A DNA stretch of 64,000 nt from Kordiimonadales bacterium IMCC3096. Lineage in GTDB: Bacteria > Pseudomonadota > Alphaproteobacteria > Minwuiales > Minwuiaceae. The notes under the pieces are model-generated. The model did no database searches. It was not told where the DNA came from and worked only from the letters and a program-made list of their open reading frames with translations. Below, in pieces: positions 44,951-52,749 of the stretch; positions within the stretch are counted from its first letter, which is position 1; every line of letters begins with the position of its first letter. The position numbers were made by a program, and so were the translations under genes. The stretch covers positions 1,458,001 to 1,522,000 of the forward strand of contig CP018227.1 of NCBI GenBank assembly GCA_016865035.1. Direction: 5' to 3'.

Positions 44951-45889
44951 TCAGGCCGCCTTCGGCAGCGGAATGGCGTCCAGTTCCGGCTGCACCAGAT
45001 CGATGAACTTCCGGGTCTGGTCCATCAGGTCGGCGTCGCTGCCCGCGATGGGGCGCAGGATGAATTTCGACGCCCCGGCATCGACATAGGCGCGGATGCG
45101 GTCGAGGATCGTCGCCTCGTCCCCCACCACGAAGTACCCGGTCGGGTCCTTGCGCAGCCGCTTCTCGAAGCGGCCGGCCTCCGTCGCCACCACTTCCTCG
45201 TCCATGCTGCCGAAGCGGAACGGGAAGGCCGCGCCGAAATGGTCATCGGCCACCGGACGGCCCTGCGCCACCGCGGTCTCGCGGATGGCCCGCACAACGG
45301 GCGCCAGCTGGGCCGGGCTTTCGAAGGCAGCCTGCCAGCCGGTGCCATATTTCGCCGTCCGCTCCACCGCCGCCTTGGTGGCACCGCCGATCCACATGGG
45401 GATGTTCGGGTTCACGGGTGTCGGTGAGATCCGCGCGCCCTTCAGCTGGAAATACTTGCCGTCATAGTCCAGCGTCTCCCCCTTCCAGAGGCGGATGATG
45501 ATCTCCAGCGCCTCATCGGCCCGCGCACCGCGCCCTGCCGTCGGCATGCCCGTCGCGGCCCAGTCCGGGGCCAGTTTCGCACCGATCCCGAAGGCCGGCA
45601 GCAGCCGCCCGGCGCTGAGGTAATCAATGGTGGCGCACTGCTTGGCCAGCAGCACCGGTTCCCGGAGCGCCAGAGAGGCGACATTCATGCCGAACTTCAG
45701 CCGCCGCGTGCGCCCGGCAACGGCCCCCAGCGCCGCCATCGGTTCCAGATGCGGCCGGGCAGAGGCGATACGGTCCGACTGCCAGTAGCTGTTGACGCCG
45801 CCGTCCTCCAGCATGTCGATCCAGTCCCAGAACGGGGCCGCCCCCGAGAAGGGCAGTTCCCCGAAACCCATTCCGACCCTGACAGGCAT
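44951..45889 (-). CDS. LLM class flavin-dependent oxidoreductase
   Basis: 312 residues, bacterial-luciferase-like TIM barrel of the F420/FMN type. Conserved stretches: MPVRVGMGFGELPF start, FGMNVASLALREPVLLAKQCATID (in parts), LSAGRLLPAFGIGAK, the ALEIIIRLWKGETLDYDGKYF helix and PNIPMWIGGATKAAVERTAKYG. These enzymes oxidise or reduce small organic substrates using reduced flavin or F420. It probably works with FMNH2 here, but that is an inference. Same strand as the thiolase, with a hairpin repeat in the 173-base gap. Confidence 0.9.
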   Translation of the reverse strand: MPVRVGMGFGELPFSGAAPFWDWIDMLEDGGVNSYWQSDRIASARPHLEPMAALGAVAGRTRRLKFGMNVASLALREPVLLAKQCATIDYLSAGRLLPAFGIGAKLAPDWAATGMPTAGRGARADEALEIIIRLWKGETLDYDGKYFQLKGARISPTPVNPNIPMWIGGATKAAVERTAKYGTGWQAAFESPAQLAPVVRAIRETAVAQGRPVADDHFGAAFPFRFGSMDEEVVATEAGRFEKRLRKDPTGYFVVGDEATILDRIRAYVDAGASKFILRPIAGSDADLMDQTRKFIDLVQPELDAIPLPKAA

Positions 45890-45968
45890 GTTGCGTCTCC
45901 TCGGTTCTACGTTGGTGCCTCTGAGCGGTTGTTGACCGTTCCGCCCCTCTTCGGAGTCTCTATGCTGA

Positions 45969-46050
45969 CCGTTCCGCCCCTCTCCCCCTCCCGGCCACCC
46001 GTTTCAGGATACTTGCGTGGGTGGCCGGGAGGGGGAGAGGGGCGGAACGG
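45969..46050. repeat. perfect 32-bp-arm hairpin repeat (family 2)
   Basis: Arms 45969-46000 and 46019-46050 pair perfectly over 32 bases (CCGTTCCGCCCCTCTCCCCC... and its complement). The 18-base loop is GTTTCAGGATACTTGCGT. The left end GACCGTTCCGCCCCTCT is also present once more just upstream (from about 45935), a partial duplication. It lies between two minus-strand genes and could form a very stable RNA hairpin. Confidence 0.9.
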
Positions 46051-46062
46051 CCCACAGACAAC

Positions 46063-47322
46063 CTAATCCCGGGCGCGTTCCAGGATGGTAACCGAACAGG
46101 CCGCTTCCTCGAAGCCGATGACGCCGCCGCCGTTCTCTGCCAGTGCGATGCGGGCGTCCGGCACCTGCCGTTCGCCTGCCTCCCCGCGCAGCTGCGTCGT
46201 CAGTTCGTAGATCATCGACAGGCCGGTGGCGCCCACCGGATGCCCCTTCGACACCAGACCGCCGGAGGTGTTCACCGGCACCTTGCCACCCGGTCCGGTC
46301 TCACCCGCCTCCACGAAGCGACCGCCCTCGCCCACGTCGCAGAAGCCCATCATCTCCACCTGCAGCACCTCGCAGAAGCTGGTGGCGTCATGCACCTCCG
46401 CCACCTGCACATCCTCCGGCTTCAGCCCGGCATGGGCATAGGCCTTCTGCGCCGCGGTCATCGACAGCGACGGCTCGTCCAGCCGCTTGTACTTGCCGCC
46501 CGACAGGGCGTTGGCGCGGATCTTCACGGCCCGGTCCTTCACCGCCTGCGGCAGGCCCTTGTAGTAATCCTCCGACACCACGACCGCCGCCGCCGCGCCG
46601 TCCCCGATAGGGGAGCACATGGAGCGGGTGAGCGGGAAACTGACCGGCCGGTCCTCCACCACCTGATCGACGGTCATCGGGAACTGGTACTGGGCGTTGG
46701 GGTTCAGGGCGCCGTAATTGTGGTTCTTGGCGGCTCCGGCGGCGATCTGGCGCTGCGTCGTGCCATGCTTCTTCATGTGATAGCAGGCCTGCATGGCATA
46801 GGTGTCCATGAAGACGGTGCGGTCCGGCCCGGTCTCGAAGGACTTGCCCGCTTCCTCGCCCGCATTCCGATAATATTCCTGCCATTCCTCCGGATCGAAA
46901 TTGTCGATACCGGCGTAGAAGCTGCGCTGGATCTTCTCCGGCTCGTCGGGGATCCAGATCTTCTCCACACCAATGGCCAGGCTGACATCGGTCTGGCCGG
47001 ACAGGATGTCCTTCCACGCCCCGTGCAGCGCCATCGAGGCAGTGGCGCAGGCGCCCTCCACGTTCACCATCGGTACGCGGGCGGGGAACAGCCCCTCGTT
47101 CACCAGGGGCGTGAAGCAGACCTGGCCGCGGATGGAACCCTGGTCGTTGTGCAGCCACATGCCGCAATTGCCGAACCAGCCGAACTCGATGTCGTCGCCG
47201 TTCTCCATCCCCGCATCGGCGAGCGCGCCCAGATAGGCCTCCCGCGTCAGGTCCTTGAACGACTTGTCGGGCCATTTCTGGAACCGGGTGGAAAAGGAGC
47301 CGATGATGTATGCGTCAGTCAT
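46063..47322 (-). CDS. thiolase family protein (acetyl-CoA acetyltransferase/SCP-x-like)
   Basis: 419 residues. The nucleophilic cysteine is in VNVEGACATASMALHGA (around residue 95), and the C-terminal thiolase region has VAEVHDATSFCEVLQ, NTSGGLVSKGHPVGATG and ENGGGVIG. This is the SCP-x/lipid-transfer-associated branch, which cleaves branched or sterol-type 3-ketoacyl-CoAs, rather than the classical FadA type. No DUF35 partner is adjacent. Its own promoter would lie in the 169-base gap shared with divergent bactofilin. Confidence 0.87.
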   Translation of the reverse strand: MTDAYIIGSFSTRFQKWPDKSFKDLTREAYLGALADAGMENGDDIEFGWFGNCGMWLHNDQGSIRGQVCFTPLVNEGLFPARVPMVNVEGACATASMALHGAWKDILSGQTDVSLAIGVEKIWIPDEPEKIQRSFYAGIDNFDPEEWQEYYRNAGEEAGKSFETGPDRTVFMDTYAMQACYHMKKHGTTQRQIAAGAAKNHNYGALNPNAQYQFPMTVDQVVEDRPVSFPLTRSMCSPIGDGAAAAVVVSEDYYKGLPQAVKDRAVKIRANALSGGKYKRLDEPSLSMTAAQKAYAHAGLKPEDVQVAEVHDATSFCEVLQVEMMGFCDVGEGGRFVEAGETGPGGKVPVNTSGGLVSKGHPVGATGLSMIYELTTQLRGEAGERQVPDARIALAENGGGVIGFEEAACSVTILERARD

Positions 47323-47491
47323 TTCTGCCTCCCCAGGCTGCGGCGGCGCGGTGCGGATGGCCGTGACCGCCGGATGTCAAAGCGGTGACCGGCAAAAAAC
47401 CTGCGCTTCGCCCAATTGTCGCCGTGATCGAACAGGACTATGGATAACGTCAATTGAGGGATCAGACCAGCGAGGAAGGCGGAAACCGACC

Positions 47492-48049
47492 ATGTTCACC
47501 CGCAAACCGAACGGACAGGATGGCGAAGGCAGCAGCGAGGCACAGCGCCCGGCACCGAAGACGAGCACGCCGATGCCGACGGAGGACCTGATCGCGCGCC
47601 GCCCCCGACCCGACATTCCCCGCCCCCGGCAGGAGGCGCCGATGCGCATCCCCGGCAGCAGCGCGAAGGAAGAGGAATCGCGCCTGCTGGTCGGCAGCGG
47701 CATCTCCCTGAAGGGGGAGGTCAGCAACTGCGCCGAACTGGTGATCGAGGGCGCGGTCGACGCCCGTGTCGAGGCCACCAGCTTCCGCGTCAGCCCCGGG
47801 GGAAGTTACGCCGGTGAATGCCACGTCGATACCGCCGACATCGCCGGCGACTTCGAAGGCACCCTGAACTGCCGCGAACGCCTGATCGTCCGCTCCACCG
47901 GCAAGCTGAAAGGCATCCTGCGCTACGGCGAAGTCGAGATCGAGGCGGGCGGCCGCATCGCCGGCGAGATCCAGATGTTCGGCGAGGGGCAGGAGACGGA
48001 AGCGACGCCGACGGAAGCCGCACCGAGGAAGGCCGCGAACAGCGAGTGA
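47492..48049 (+). CDS. bactofilin family cytoskeletal protein
   Basis: 185 residues from the ATG at 47492, with GAGGAAGGCGG upstream. A disordered, proline-rich N-terminal tail (to residue ~60) precedes a right-handed beta-helix: repeated motifs GSGISLKGEVSNCAELVIEG, FRVSPGGSYAGECHVD, GTLNCRERLIVRSTGKLKG and GEVEIEAGGRIAGEI, the DUF583 signature. Bactofilins polymerise without nucleotide and organise cell-wall and stalk growth. A longer frame to 47255 lacks family sequence. The gene ends 48 bases before a duplicated tRNA fragment. Confidence 0.9.
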   Translation: MFTRKPNGQDGEGSSEAQRPAPKTSTPMPTEDLIARRPRPDIPRPRQEAPMRIPGSSAKEEESRLLVGSGISLKGEVSNCAELVIEGAVDARVEATSFRVSPGGSYAGECHVDTADIAGDFEGTLNCRERLIVRSTGKLKGILRYGEVEIEAGGRIAGEIQMFGEGQETEATPTEAAPRKAANSE

Positions 48050-48097
48050 GGGGGAACACGGCAACTGCCGTGCCCACCTTCTGACGCCGGAAGGAAA

Positions 48098-48144
48098 AAT
48101 GGTGCGCTGAGTGGACCCGAACCACCGACCTACCAACTACGAAT
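48098..48144 (-). repeat. duplicated 3' half of tRNA-Thr(CGT): candidate att site (distal end)
   Basis: 47 bases nearly identical to 49896-49943, which contains the 3' half (anticodon loop to CCA) of the tRNA-Thr gene: one base deleted in the acceptor stem and three T/C changes. The identity stops sharply at GAAT, within the anticodon loop, and the 5' half is missing. Same orientation as the tRNA. This is the pattern left by a tyrosine-recombinase element inserted at a tRNA 3' end. An old tRNA duplication with loss of the 5' half is the alternative. Confidence 0.75.
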
Positions 48145-48489
48145 ATGCCGGCGAACCAGGGACGAAGGATTTCATGCGCCAAGCGGCCTCCTGTTGAAGC
48201 CGCATGGCAGAGGGGGCGTCGTGGCCAGCGGCGCAAAGTAAGCCGTTCTTTTACCTGAGCGAGCGAGTTCGGTTTCTAAGGCTCTCCTTCCCTTTGGTAA
48301 TTTCGTCACACGGCACGCCACAACGTTCGTCGGCCGGGCGGCCAACAACCTTGCTTCGCCGAAACCCTTGCGTGGGGGACCCAGTTGATGATTCCGCCAA
48401 CACGCATGAGCGATGAACTCGGCTGGCCAGTTCAATTCCGGCAGTGATAGCCTGCAGATACGGCAATCGTACGAGGAGTTACCGGAGAA
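48145..48489. other. non-coding part of the island
   Basis: 345 bases between the distal tRNA fragment and the lipoprotein gene. Short open frames exist on both strands but none has a convincing ribosome site, family sequence or codon pattern. The right end must contain the lipoprotein promoter; GAGGAGTTACCGGAG just before the gene is a strong ribosome site. Confidence 0.4.
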
Positions 48490-49362
48490 ATGAGCTGGTG
48501 TGGAGATCGTCGAAAAATTCTCACCGCGATGGGAAGCGCAGCTCTTCTGATGGGCTGCAGCAAGATTGGCCAAAGCTCTGGCCGCGTTCTCCACGTTCAA
48601 TCGGGACAGACGAAACGACTTCCTGCAAGGCTATGGCGGTTTGACTCCGTGCATATCGAGAAAGGAGGTACGCTGCTCATCGTCGCCAATAGCCAAGACT
48701 GGTTGATTCTGGACGTGGCCGGTGACGTTCATTTGGATGGCCGTATCGATTTCGGAAGCTTCAGTTCCGACCGCCGAATATTTGAGGCCACAACCCCTTC
48801 AGGCCTTCGACTCAGCCATCAGTTCTCCATGTCGAATATTGGAGGAAACGGTGGCGACGGTGGAAGCCAAGGCGGACCTCTTGTTGGTGGTGCCGGTGCT
48901 GCCGGAACCACGGAACACGGCGGTGGTGGAGGCAGCGGCGCAGTGCACGACGCACACCGGAGGCGACCAGGACAACCGGCTGTCGGCAGAATCGGGGCAG
49001 AGCGGGGGACCTTTGGCGCTGGTGGCGACGGAGGACGACGAGGAAACACCAACGGCGGCTTGATGTTCATAGGAGTTGGCGGAAAAGCCATCGGATCAGG
49101 CGTGATTGATGTGCGAGGAGTGTCAGGCGAGGACGGCAAAGCTGGTGCTGGAGGCATACCGAGGAACGTTGGGACGGGCGGCGGTGGCGGTGGCGCTCCA
49201 GGAGGCGAAGGGGGAGTTGTCTGGGTGCAAACGCCCGATAGCAGAACTCCGGGCTGGACGTTCCTTGTCGATGGTGGTCGCGCAGGTATCGGGGGACCGT
49301 CCAGGGGAGTGCCGGGTACCGACGGCGAGGATGGTCTTTCCGGTTACTTTCTGACGCTCTAG
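48490..49362 (+). CDS. glycine-rich putative lipoprotein (island gene)
   Basis: 290 residues. The N-terminus RRKILTAMGSAALLMGCS has a twin-arginine-like start, a short hydrophobic core and a lipobox LMGC, suggesting an exported lipoprotein cleaved before C22. Residues about 35-110 are beta-strand rich (LRVQSGQTKRL-like, VHIEKGGTLLIVAN, ILDVAGDVHLDGRI) as in right-handed beta-helix proteins. From residue 115 on the protein is very glycine-rich (GGNGGDGGSQGG, GGGGGSG, GTGGGGGGAPGGEGG), like the glycine-rich surface repeats of other bacterial adhesin-type proteins. I do not recognise a defined family. Base composition is lower in GC than its neighbours. Confidence 0.7.
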   Translation: MSWCGDRRKILTAMGSAALLMGCSKIGQSSGRVLHVQSGQTKRLPARLWRFDSVHIEKGGTLLIVANSQDWLILDVAGDVHLDGRIDFGSFSSDRRIFEATTPSGLRLSHQFSMSNIGGNGGDGGSQGGPLVGGAGAAGTTEHGGGGGSGAVHDAHRRRPGQPAVGRIGAERGTFGAGGDGGRRGNTNGGLMFIGVGGKAIGSGVIDVRGVSGEDGKAGAGGIPRNVGTGGGGGGAPGGEGGVVWVQTPDSRTPGWTFLVDGGRAGIGGPSRGVPGTDGEDGLSGYFLTL

Positions 49363-49895
49363 CGTTGGTTGGGCAGAAGATATTCGGTGGTATCAGGTCC
49401 GATACACTGTCGCGTGTGTTGACGCCAATCGCCTCCGCCCACTCCTGACCAGCCCCGCCTCACCCCCTGCCCTGGCAGAATGTATGTGTACGACCTGTCG
49501 GACCGTTGCAGGCTGTTCCTGACCGCATTTGGTCCGATTACCGGGACCGTGAAAGGGAAGGCAAAGTCTGGCAGAGGCGGAGCGGTAGGAAATCAGGGAC
49601 AGCCTGCACGCATCATCGGACCGGCAGACGCGATACGGCTGATTGGCGACGTTGAGTTTCCCCGCCCCCTAACGCGCGCGCGGGTGTCATCGGGATGCGC
49701 CGGAGCCGGATGCGCGGTGGACTGTCTACCGGGCCGAAGAGCCTTGAAGGGCGCGCGCGCATCGCGGAAGCGCAGAGGCAGCGTAGGCGATCCAATCAGC
49801 CGCTGCTGGCACCAGCGAAGAATGCCCCCGGTGCCTACCATGTGATTGCTGGGCGTAAATCAAAAACACTGCCCGTGATCTAACCCGTTGAAAGG
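49363..49895. other. region without a convincing gene (right part of island)
   Basis: About 530 bases between the lipoprotein gene and tRNA-Thr. Several short frames are open but show no normal codon pattern. One (49695-49883) has a recognisable motif and is listed separately. No terminator, integrase or repeat is evident. Confidence 0.4.
49695..49883 (+). pseudogene. possible remnant of an HGG-STGPKT motif protein
   Basis: The frame reads RGGLSTGPKSLEGRARIAEAQ, close to the HGGxSTGPKTxEGRxRIxxAQ motif that ends small proteins associated with phages and mobile elements in alphaproteobacteria. The expected cysteine-rich N-terminal part (CGAxTRxGxPC) is not intact in the same frame, and a stop lies upstream, so it looks broken. 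Confidence 0.3.
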
Positions 49896-49943
49896 AATGG
49901 TGCCGCTGAGTGGACTCGAACCACCGACCTACTAATTACGAAT
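49896..49943 (-). repeat. tRNA-Thr 3'-half copy inside the intact tRNA gene (proximal att)
   Basis: This is the counterpart of 48098-48144: the 3' half of tRNA-Thr from the anticodon loop to CCA plus two flanking bases. Integration at this site keeps the tRNA whole on one side and leaves a partial copy on the other, which is what is seen. Confidence 0.7.
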
Positions 49944-49973
49944 CAGTTGCTCTACCAGCTGAGCTACAGCGGC
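49898..49973 (-). tRNA. tRNA-Thr (anticodon CGT)
   Basis: 76 bases on the minus strand with encoded CCA. The acceptor stem GCCGCTG pairs perfectly with CAGCGGC; discriminator A. D-arm GCTC-AGCTGGTAG-AGC, anticodon stem ACTGA/TTAGT with loop TTCGTAA, T-arm GGTGG-TTCGAGT-CCACT. Anticodon CGT reads the threonine codon ACG. Its 3' half is duplicated at 48098-48144. Confidence 0.95.
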
Positions 49974-49998
49974 GCACCGGGCCTCTGCCGAGGCGCGG

Positions 49999-50027
49999 TC
50001 TATAGCGGGAAAGTTTCGGGGGTGCAA
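49999..50027 (-). promoter_or_regulatory. candidate promoter for tRNA-Thr
   Basis: On the minus strand TTGCAC (50027-50022) and TATAGA (50004-49999) are 17 bases apart, a near-consensus sigma-70 promoter. A start near 49992 gives a leader of roughly 20 bases before the mature tRNA 5' end. Confidence 0.6.
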
Positions 50028-50053
50028 CTCCCTGTCGGTCGCATCTGACCTGG

Positions 50054-51127
50054 TCAGGGTGACGGGGCCGCGCGGGAGACGGCGTGGAGGCGCAGGGGCT
50101 GGTTGCGGCCCCGGATGTCGGTGCTGCCGATGTCGGTGATGTGCAGGCCAGCCGCCCCGGCGCCATCCGGGCTGCGGAGGCTTTCGTCCAGCACGGCGTC
50201 GCTGGCCAGCAGGGCGCAGTCATGGCTGCGGCAGAGCTCCACCATCCGCGCGGTCGTGTTCATGGCGTCGCCCAGCATCACGATCTCCTGCCGCAGCTCC
50301 CCCATCTCCCCCATCACCACCGGTCCCGCATGCACCGCGCCGCGCAGGCGCGGGGCGAGGCCGTAGTCGCGGCGGTAGCGGTCTGCCGCCTGGTCGAGCA
50401 CCTGCTGGAAATCCAGACCGCACAGGAGGGCGGCGAGGCGCGCGTCCGGCCGGTCGGGCCAGGAGACGATCATCTCGTCACCGACGTATTTCTCGATCAC
50501 GCCGCGCCGCTCGATCACCGGGCCGGTGAGGTCGCGATAGACGTCGCGCAGCAGCCCGTGAAACGCCAGGTCGCCGATGGCCTGGGCGGCGGCGGTGGAT
50601 CCCACCAGGTCGACGAACAGCAGCACGCGCGGCTCGACCACCGGCCGGTGATAGCGCCCGGTCAGGAAGTTCAGGAACACCGCCTGCCCCAGCAGCCGGT
50701 TGACCGACATGGCGAAATTGACCGCCAGGCTGATAACCAGCGAGAAGCCGAGCTGGATCGCGGTCTCGCTGTTCCAGCCGAAGGGGGTGGAGGCCGTGAT
50801 CGGGAACAGGGCGGCGCCGGACTGGATGCCTGCCAGAATGATCACGAGATACAGCAGGGACCGCAGCAGCAGTTGCGCGCTGAACGACAGCCGCCGCATC
50901 CAGGCGCCGTTGGCACCATTGATGTAGAAGGATTCGATCGCCACCAGCAGGGAGGCAATGAAGCCTCCCGTCCAGACCCCGCGGAACGCCGCAGCAGCAA
51001 CCGTCGCGACACGTGTTTCATCGTCGCCGCTGACCGCTATCGCGATGCCGAAGATCGCGCCGAGAAGGGCGGCGCTGCCCGCGATGATGGCGCAGGCGCG
51101 GATGTCACGTTTCAGGCGTCTGTTCAT
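50054..51127 (-). CDS. membrane-bound class III adenylate/guanylate cyclase
   Basis: 357 residues. The first ~150 contain about four hydrophobic helices (ACAIIAGSAALLGAIFGIAIA, a second near 55-70, YLVIILAGIQSGAALF, LGFSLVISLAVNFA), then a cyclase homology domain: metal-binding aspartates in LLFVDLVGSTAAA and KYVGDEMIVSW, and LGDAMNTTARM with the transition-state residues. It should make cAMP (or cGMP) at the inner membrane. It is convergent with nothing and divergent from the D-aminoacylase gene across about 140 bases; the tRNA promoter lies just past its 3' end. Confidence 0.88.
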   Translation of the reverse strand: MNRRLKRDIRACAIIAGSAALLGAIFGIAIAVSGDDETRVATVAAAAFRGVWTGGFIASLLVAIESFYINGANGAWMRRLSFSAQLLLRSLLYLVIILAGIQSGAALFPITASTPFGWNSETAIQLGFSLVISLAVNFAMSVNRLLGQAVFLNFLTGRYHRPVVEPRVLLFVDLVGSTAAAQAIGDLAFHGLLRDVYRDLTGPVIERRGVIEKYVGDEMIVSWPDRPDARLAALLCGLDFQQVLDQAADRYRRDYGLAPRLRGAVHAGPVVMGEMGELRQEIVMLGDAMNTTARMVELCRSHDCALLASDAVLDESLRSPDGAGAAGLHITDIGSTDIRGRNQPLRLHAVSRAAPSP

Positions 51128-51269
51128 CGCGACTGCCTATACCACCACGGGGGCCAAGAGAAGTCACATGTGCACGGTGAAATCCGTCCGTCATGGTCGC
51201 ACCGGACGATGCGCCACGCCGCGAATGCCGTTAGGCTGTCGGCGCAACATTCAGGCTGGAGCAGAACAG

Positions 51270-52727
51270 ATGAGCACGCAGAGCGAGGGCCGCATCGACC
51301 TGATCATCGCCGGAGGCATGGTGATCGACGGCACCGGGGACCGTCCGGAGCAGAAGGACATTGCCGTCAGCGGTGACCGCATCGTCGCCGTGGGCGACCT
51401 GGGGGACCGGTCGGCGCAGAGGCGCATCGACGCGGTGGGGAAGGTGGTCGCGCCCGGCTTCATCGACGTGCACACCCACGACGACGCGGCGCTGATCGAG
51501 ACCCCGGACATGGAGATGAAGATCAGCCAGGGCGTGACCTCCGTCGTCGTCGGCAACTGCGGCTTCTCCACCGCGCCGTTCGATACCGCGCGGGTGCCCG
51601 ACTTCCGGCTGGAACCGATCATCCGCGGCGAGGGGCTGATGGAGCAGCGGCTGGGCGACTACATGCAGCGGGTGGAGGCGGCGAAACCTTCCATCAATGC
51701 CGCCTTCCTGACCGGCCATTCGACGCTGCGCTACGACGCCATGGGGCTGGACGTGGAGCGGGAGGCCACCACGGCGGAGATCGACCGGATGCAGCGCCGC
51801 CTGTCGGAGGCGCTGGCCGACGGGGCCATCGGCATGTCCTCGGGCCTCTACTATCCACCTGCGGCGAACGCGACCACTGAGGAGGTCTGTCACGTGGCCG
51901 AACCGCTGGGGGCTGCCGGGGGCGTCTATACCGCCCACATGCGCGACGAGGGCGACGATATCCTGGCCGCAATGGACGAGGCCTTCCTGATCGGGCGGCA
52001 CGCCGGGGCGCCGGTGGTGATCTCGCATCACAAGTGCAACGGACGGGCGAATTTCGGACGCACGGCGGAGACCCTGCCGAAGTTCCGGGAGGCGATGAAG
52101 CACCAGCCGATCAGTCTGGACGTCTATCCCTACATCGCCGGGTCCACCATCCTGCTGCCGCACATGATCGCACGGGCCGAACGGGTGATGATCACCGGAT
52201 CGAAGCCGCATCCGGAATGCGCGGGTCGCGACCTGGACGCCATCGCACGCGAATGGGGCTGCACGGAGCAGGAGGCCGTCGAGCGGCTGCAACCGGCGGC
52301 GGCGATCTATTTCTCCATGTCGGAGGATGACCTGCGGGAGATCCTGCGCTTCGAGCATGCCATGATCGGCTCCGACGGGCTGCCGGGCGACCCGCACCCG
52401 CATCCGCGCCTGTGGGGCACCTTTCCGCGCGTTCTGGGCCATTACGTGCGGGAACTGGGGCTGATCCCGCTGGAGCACGCGGTGCATCGCATGACCGGCC
52501 TGTCGGCCACCAACTTCGGACTGCGCGACAGGGGTCACCTGCGGGCCGGGGCCTTTGCCGACATCGTCATCTTCGACCCGCAGACCGTCGGCGACCGGGC
52601 CACCTTCGACGCCCCGCTCAATCCCTCCGCCGGGATCGAGCATGTCTTCGTCAACGGGCAGTTGAGCTTCTCGGACGGCGCCGTCAGCGCAGAACGCCGG
52701 GGCCGGGTGCTGCGGCGGGAAAGCTAG
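51270..52727 (+). CDS. N-acyl-D-amino-acid deacylase (amidohydrolase family)
   Basis: 485 residues from the ATG at 51270 with GGAG upstream. Amidohydrolase barrel with the N-terminal metal motif FIDVHTHDDA, the D-aminoacylase-specific cysteine in VVVGNCGFS, ISHHKCNGRANFG, and YPYIAGSTI; it ends with the typical ADIVIFDPQTVGDRATF and the NPSAGIEHVFVNG beta-sandwich strand. It removes acyl groups from N-acyl-D-amino acids in the cytoplasm. An earlier in-frame start at 50958 is antisense to the cyclase gene. Flanked by two cyclase genes. Confidence 0.9.
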   Translation: MSTQSEGRIDLIIAGGMVIDGTGDRPEQKDIAVSGDRIVAVGDLGDRSAQRRIDAVGKVVAPGFIDVHTHDDAALIETPDMEMKISQGVTSVVVGNCGFSTAPFDTARVPDFRLEPIIRGEGLMEQRLGDYMQRVEAAKPSINAAFLTGHSTLRYDAMGLDVEREATTAEIDRMQRRLSEALADGAIGMSSGLYYPPAANATTEEVCHVAEPLGAAGGVYTAHMRDEGDDILAAMDEAFLIGRHAGAPVVISHHKCNGRANFGRTAETLPKFREAMKHQPISLDVYPYIAGSTILLPHMIARAERVMITGSKPHPECAGRDLDAIAREWGCTEQEAVERLQPAAAIYFSMSEDDLREILRFEHAMIGSDGLPGDPHPHPRLWGTFPRVLGHYVRELGLIPLEHAVHRMTGLSATNFGLRDRGHLRAGAFADIVIFDPQTVGDRATFDAPLNPSAGIEHVFVNGQLSFSDGAVSAERRGRVLRRES

Positions 52728-52749
52728 AGGGTCCTGTTCCGGAGCAGCA

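Larger units (their letters stand above)
48145..49895. mobile_element. small integrated island or remnant between tRNA-Thr repeats
   Basis: About 1.75 kb bounded by two tRNA-Thr 3'-half copies in direct orientation. The segment is less GC-rich and differs in codon use from the flanking genes, and has one good gene (a glycine-rich lipoprotein) and a fragment of a possible HGG-type protein. No integrase, recombinase or phage gene is visible, so it cannot move by itself and is either a decayed element or a satellite. Confidence 0.5.

Noticed and set aside
45969-46050. Ordinary rho-independent terminator
   Set aside because: The stem is far longer than a terminator, no T-run follows on either side, and the loop is conserved between copies and orientations.
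48098-48144. A second functional tRNA-Thr gene
   Set aside because: The 5' half and half of the anticodon stem are absent and the acceptor stem has a deletion, so it cannot fold as a tRNA.
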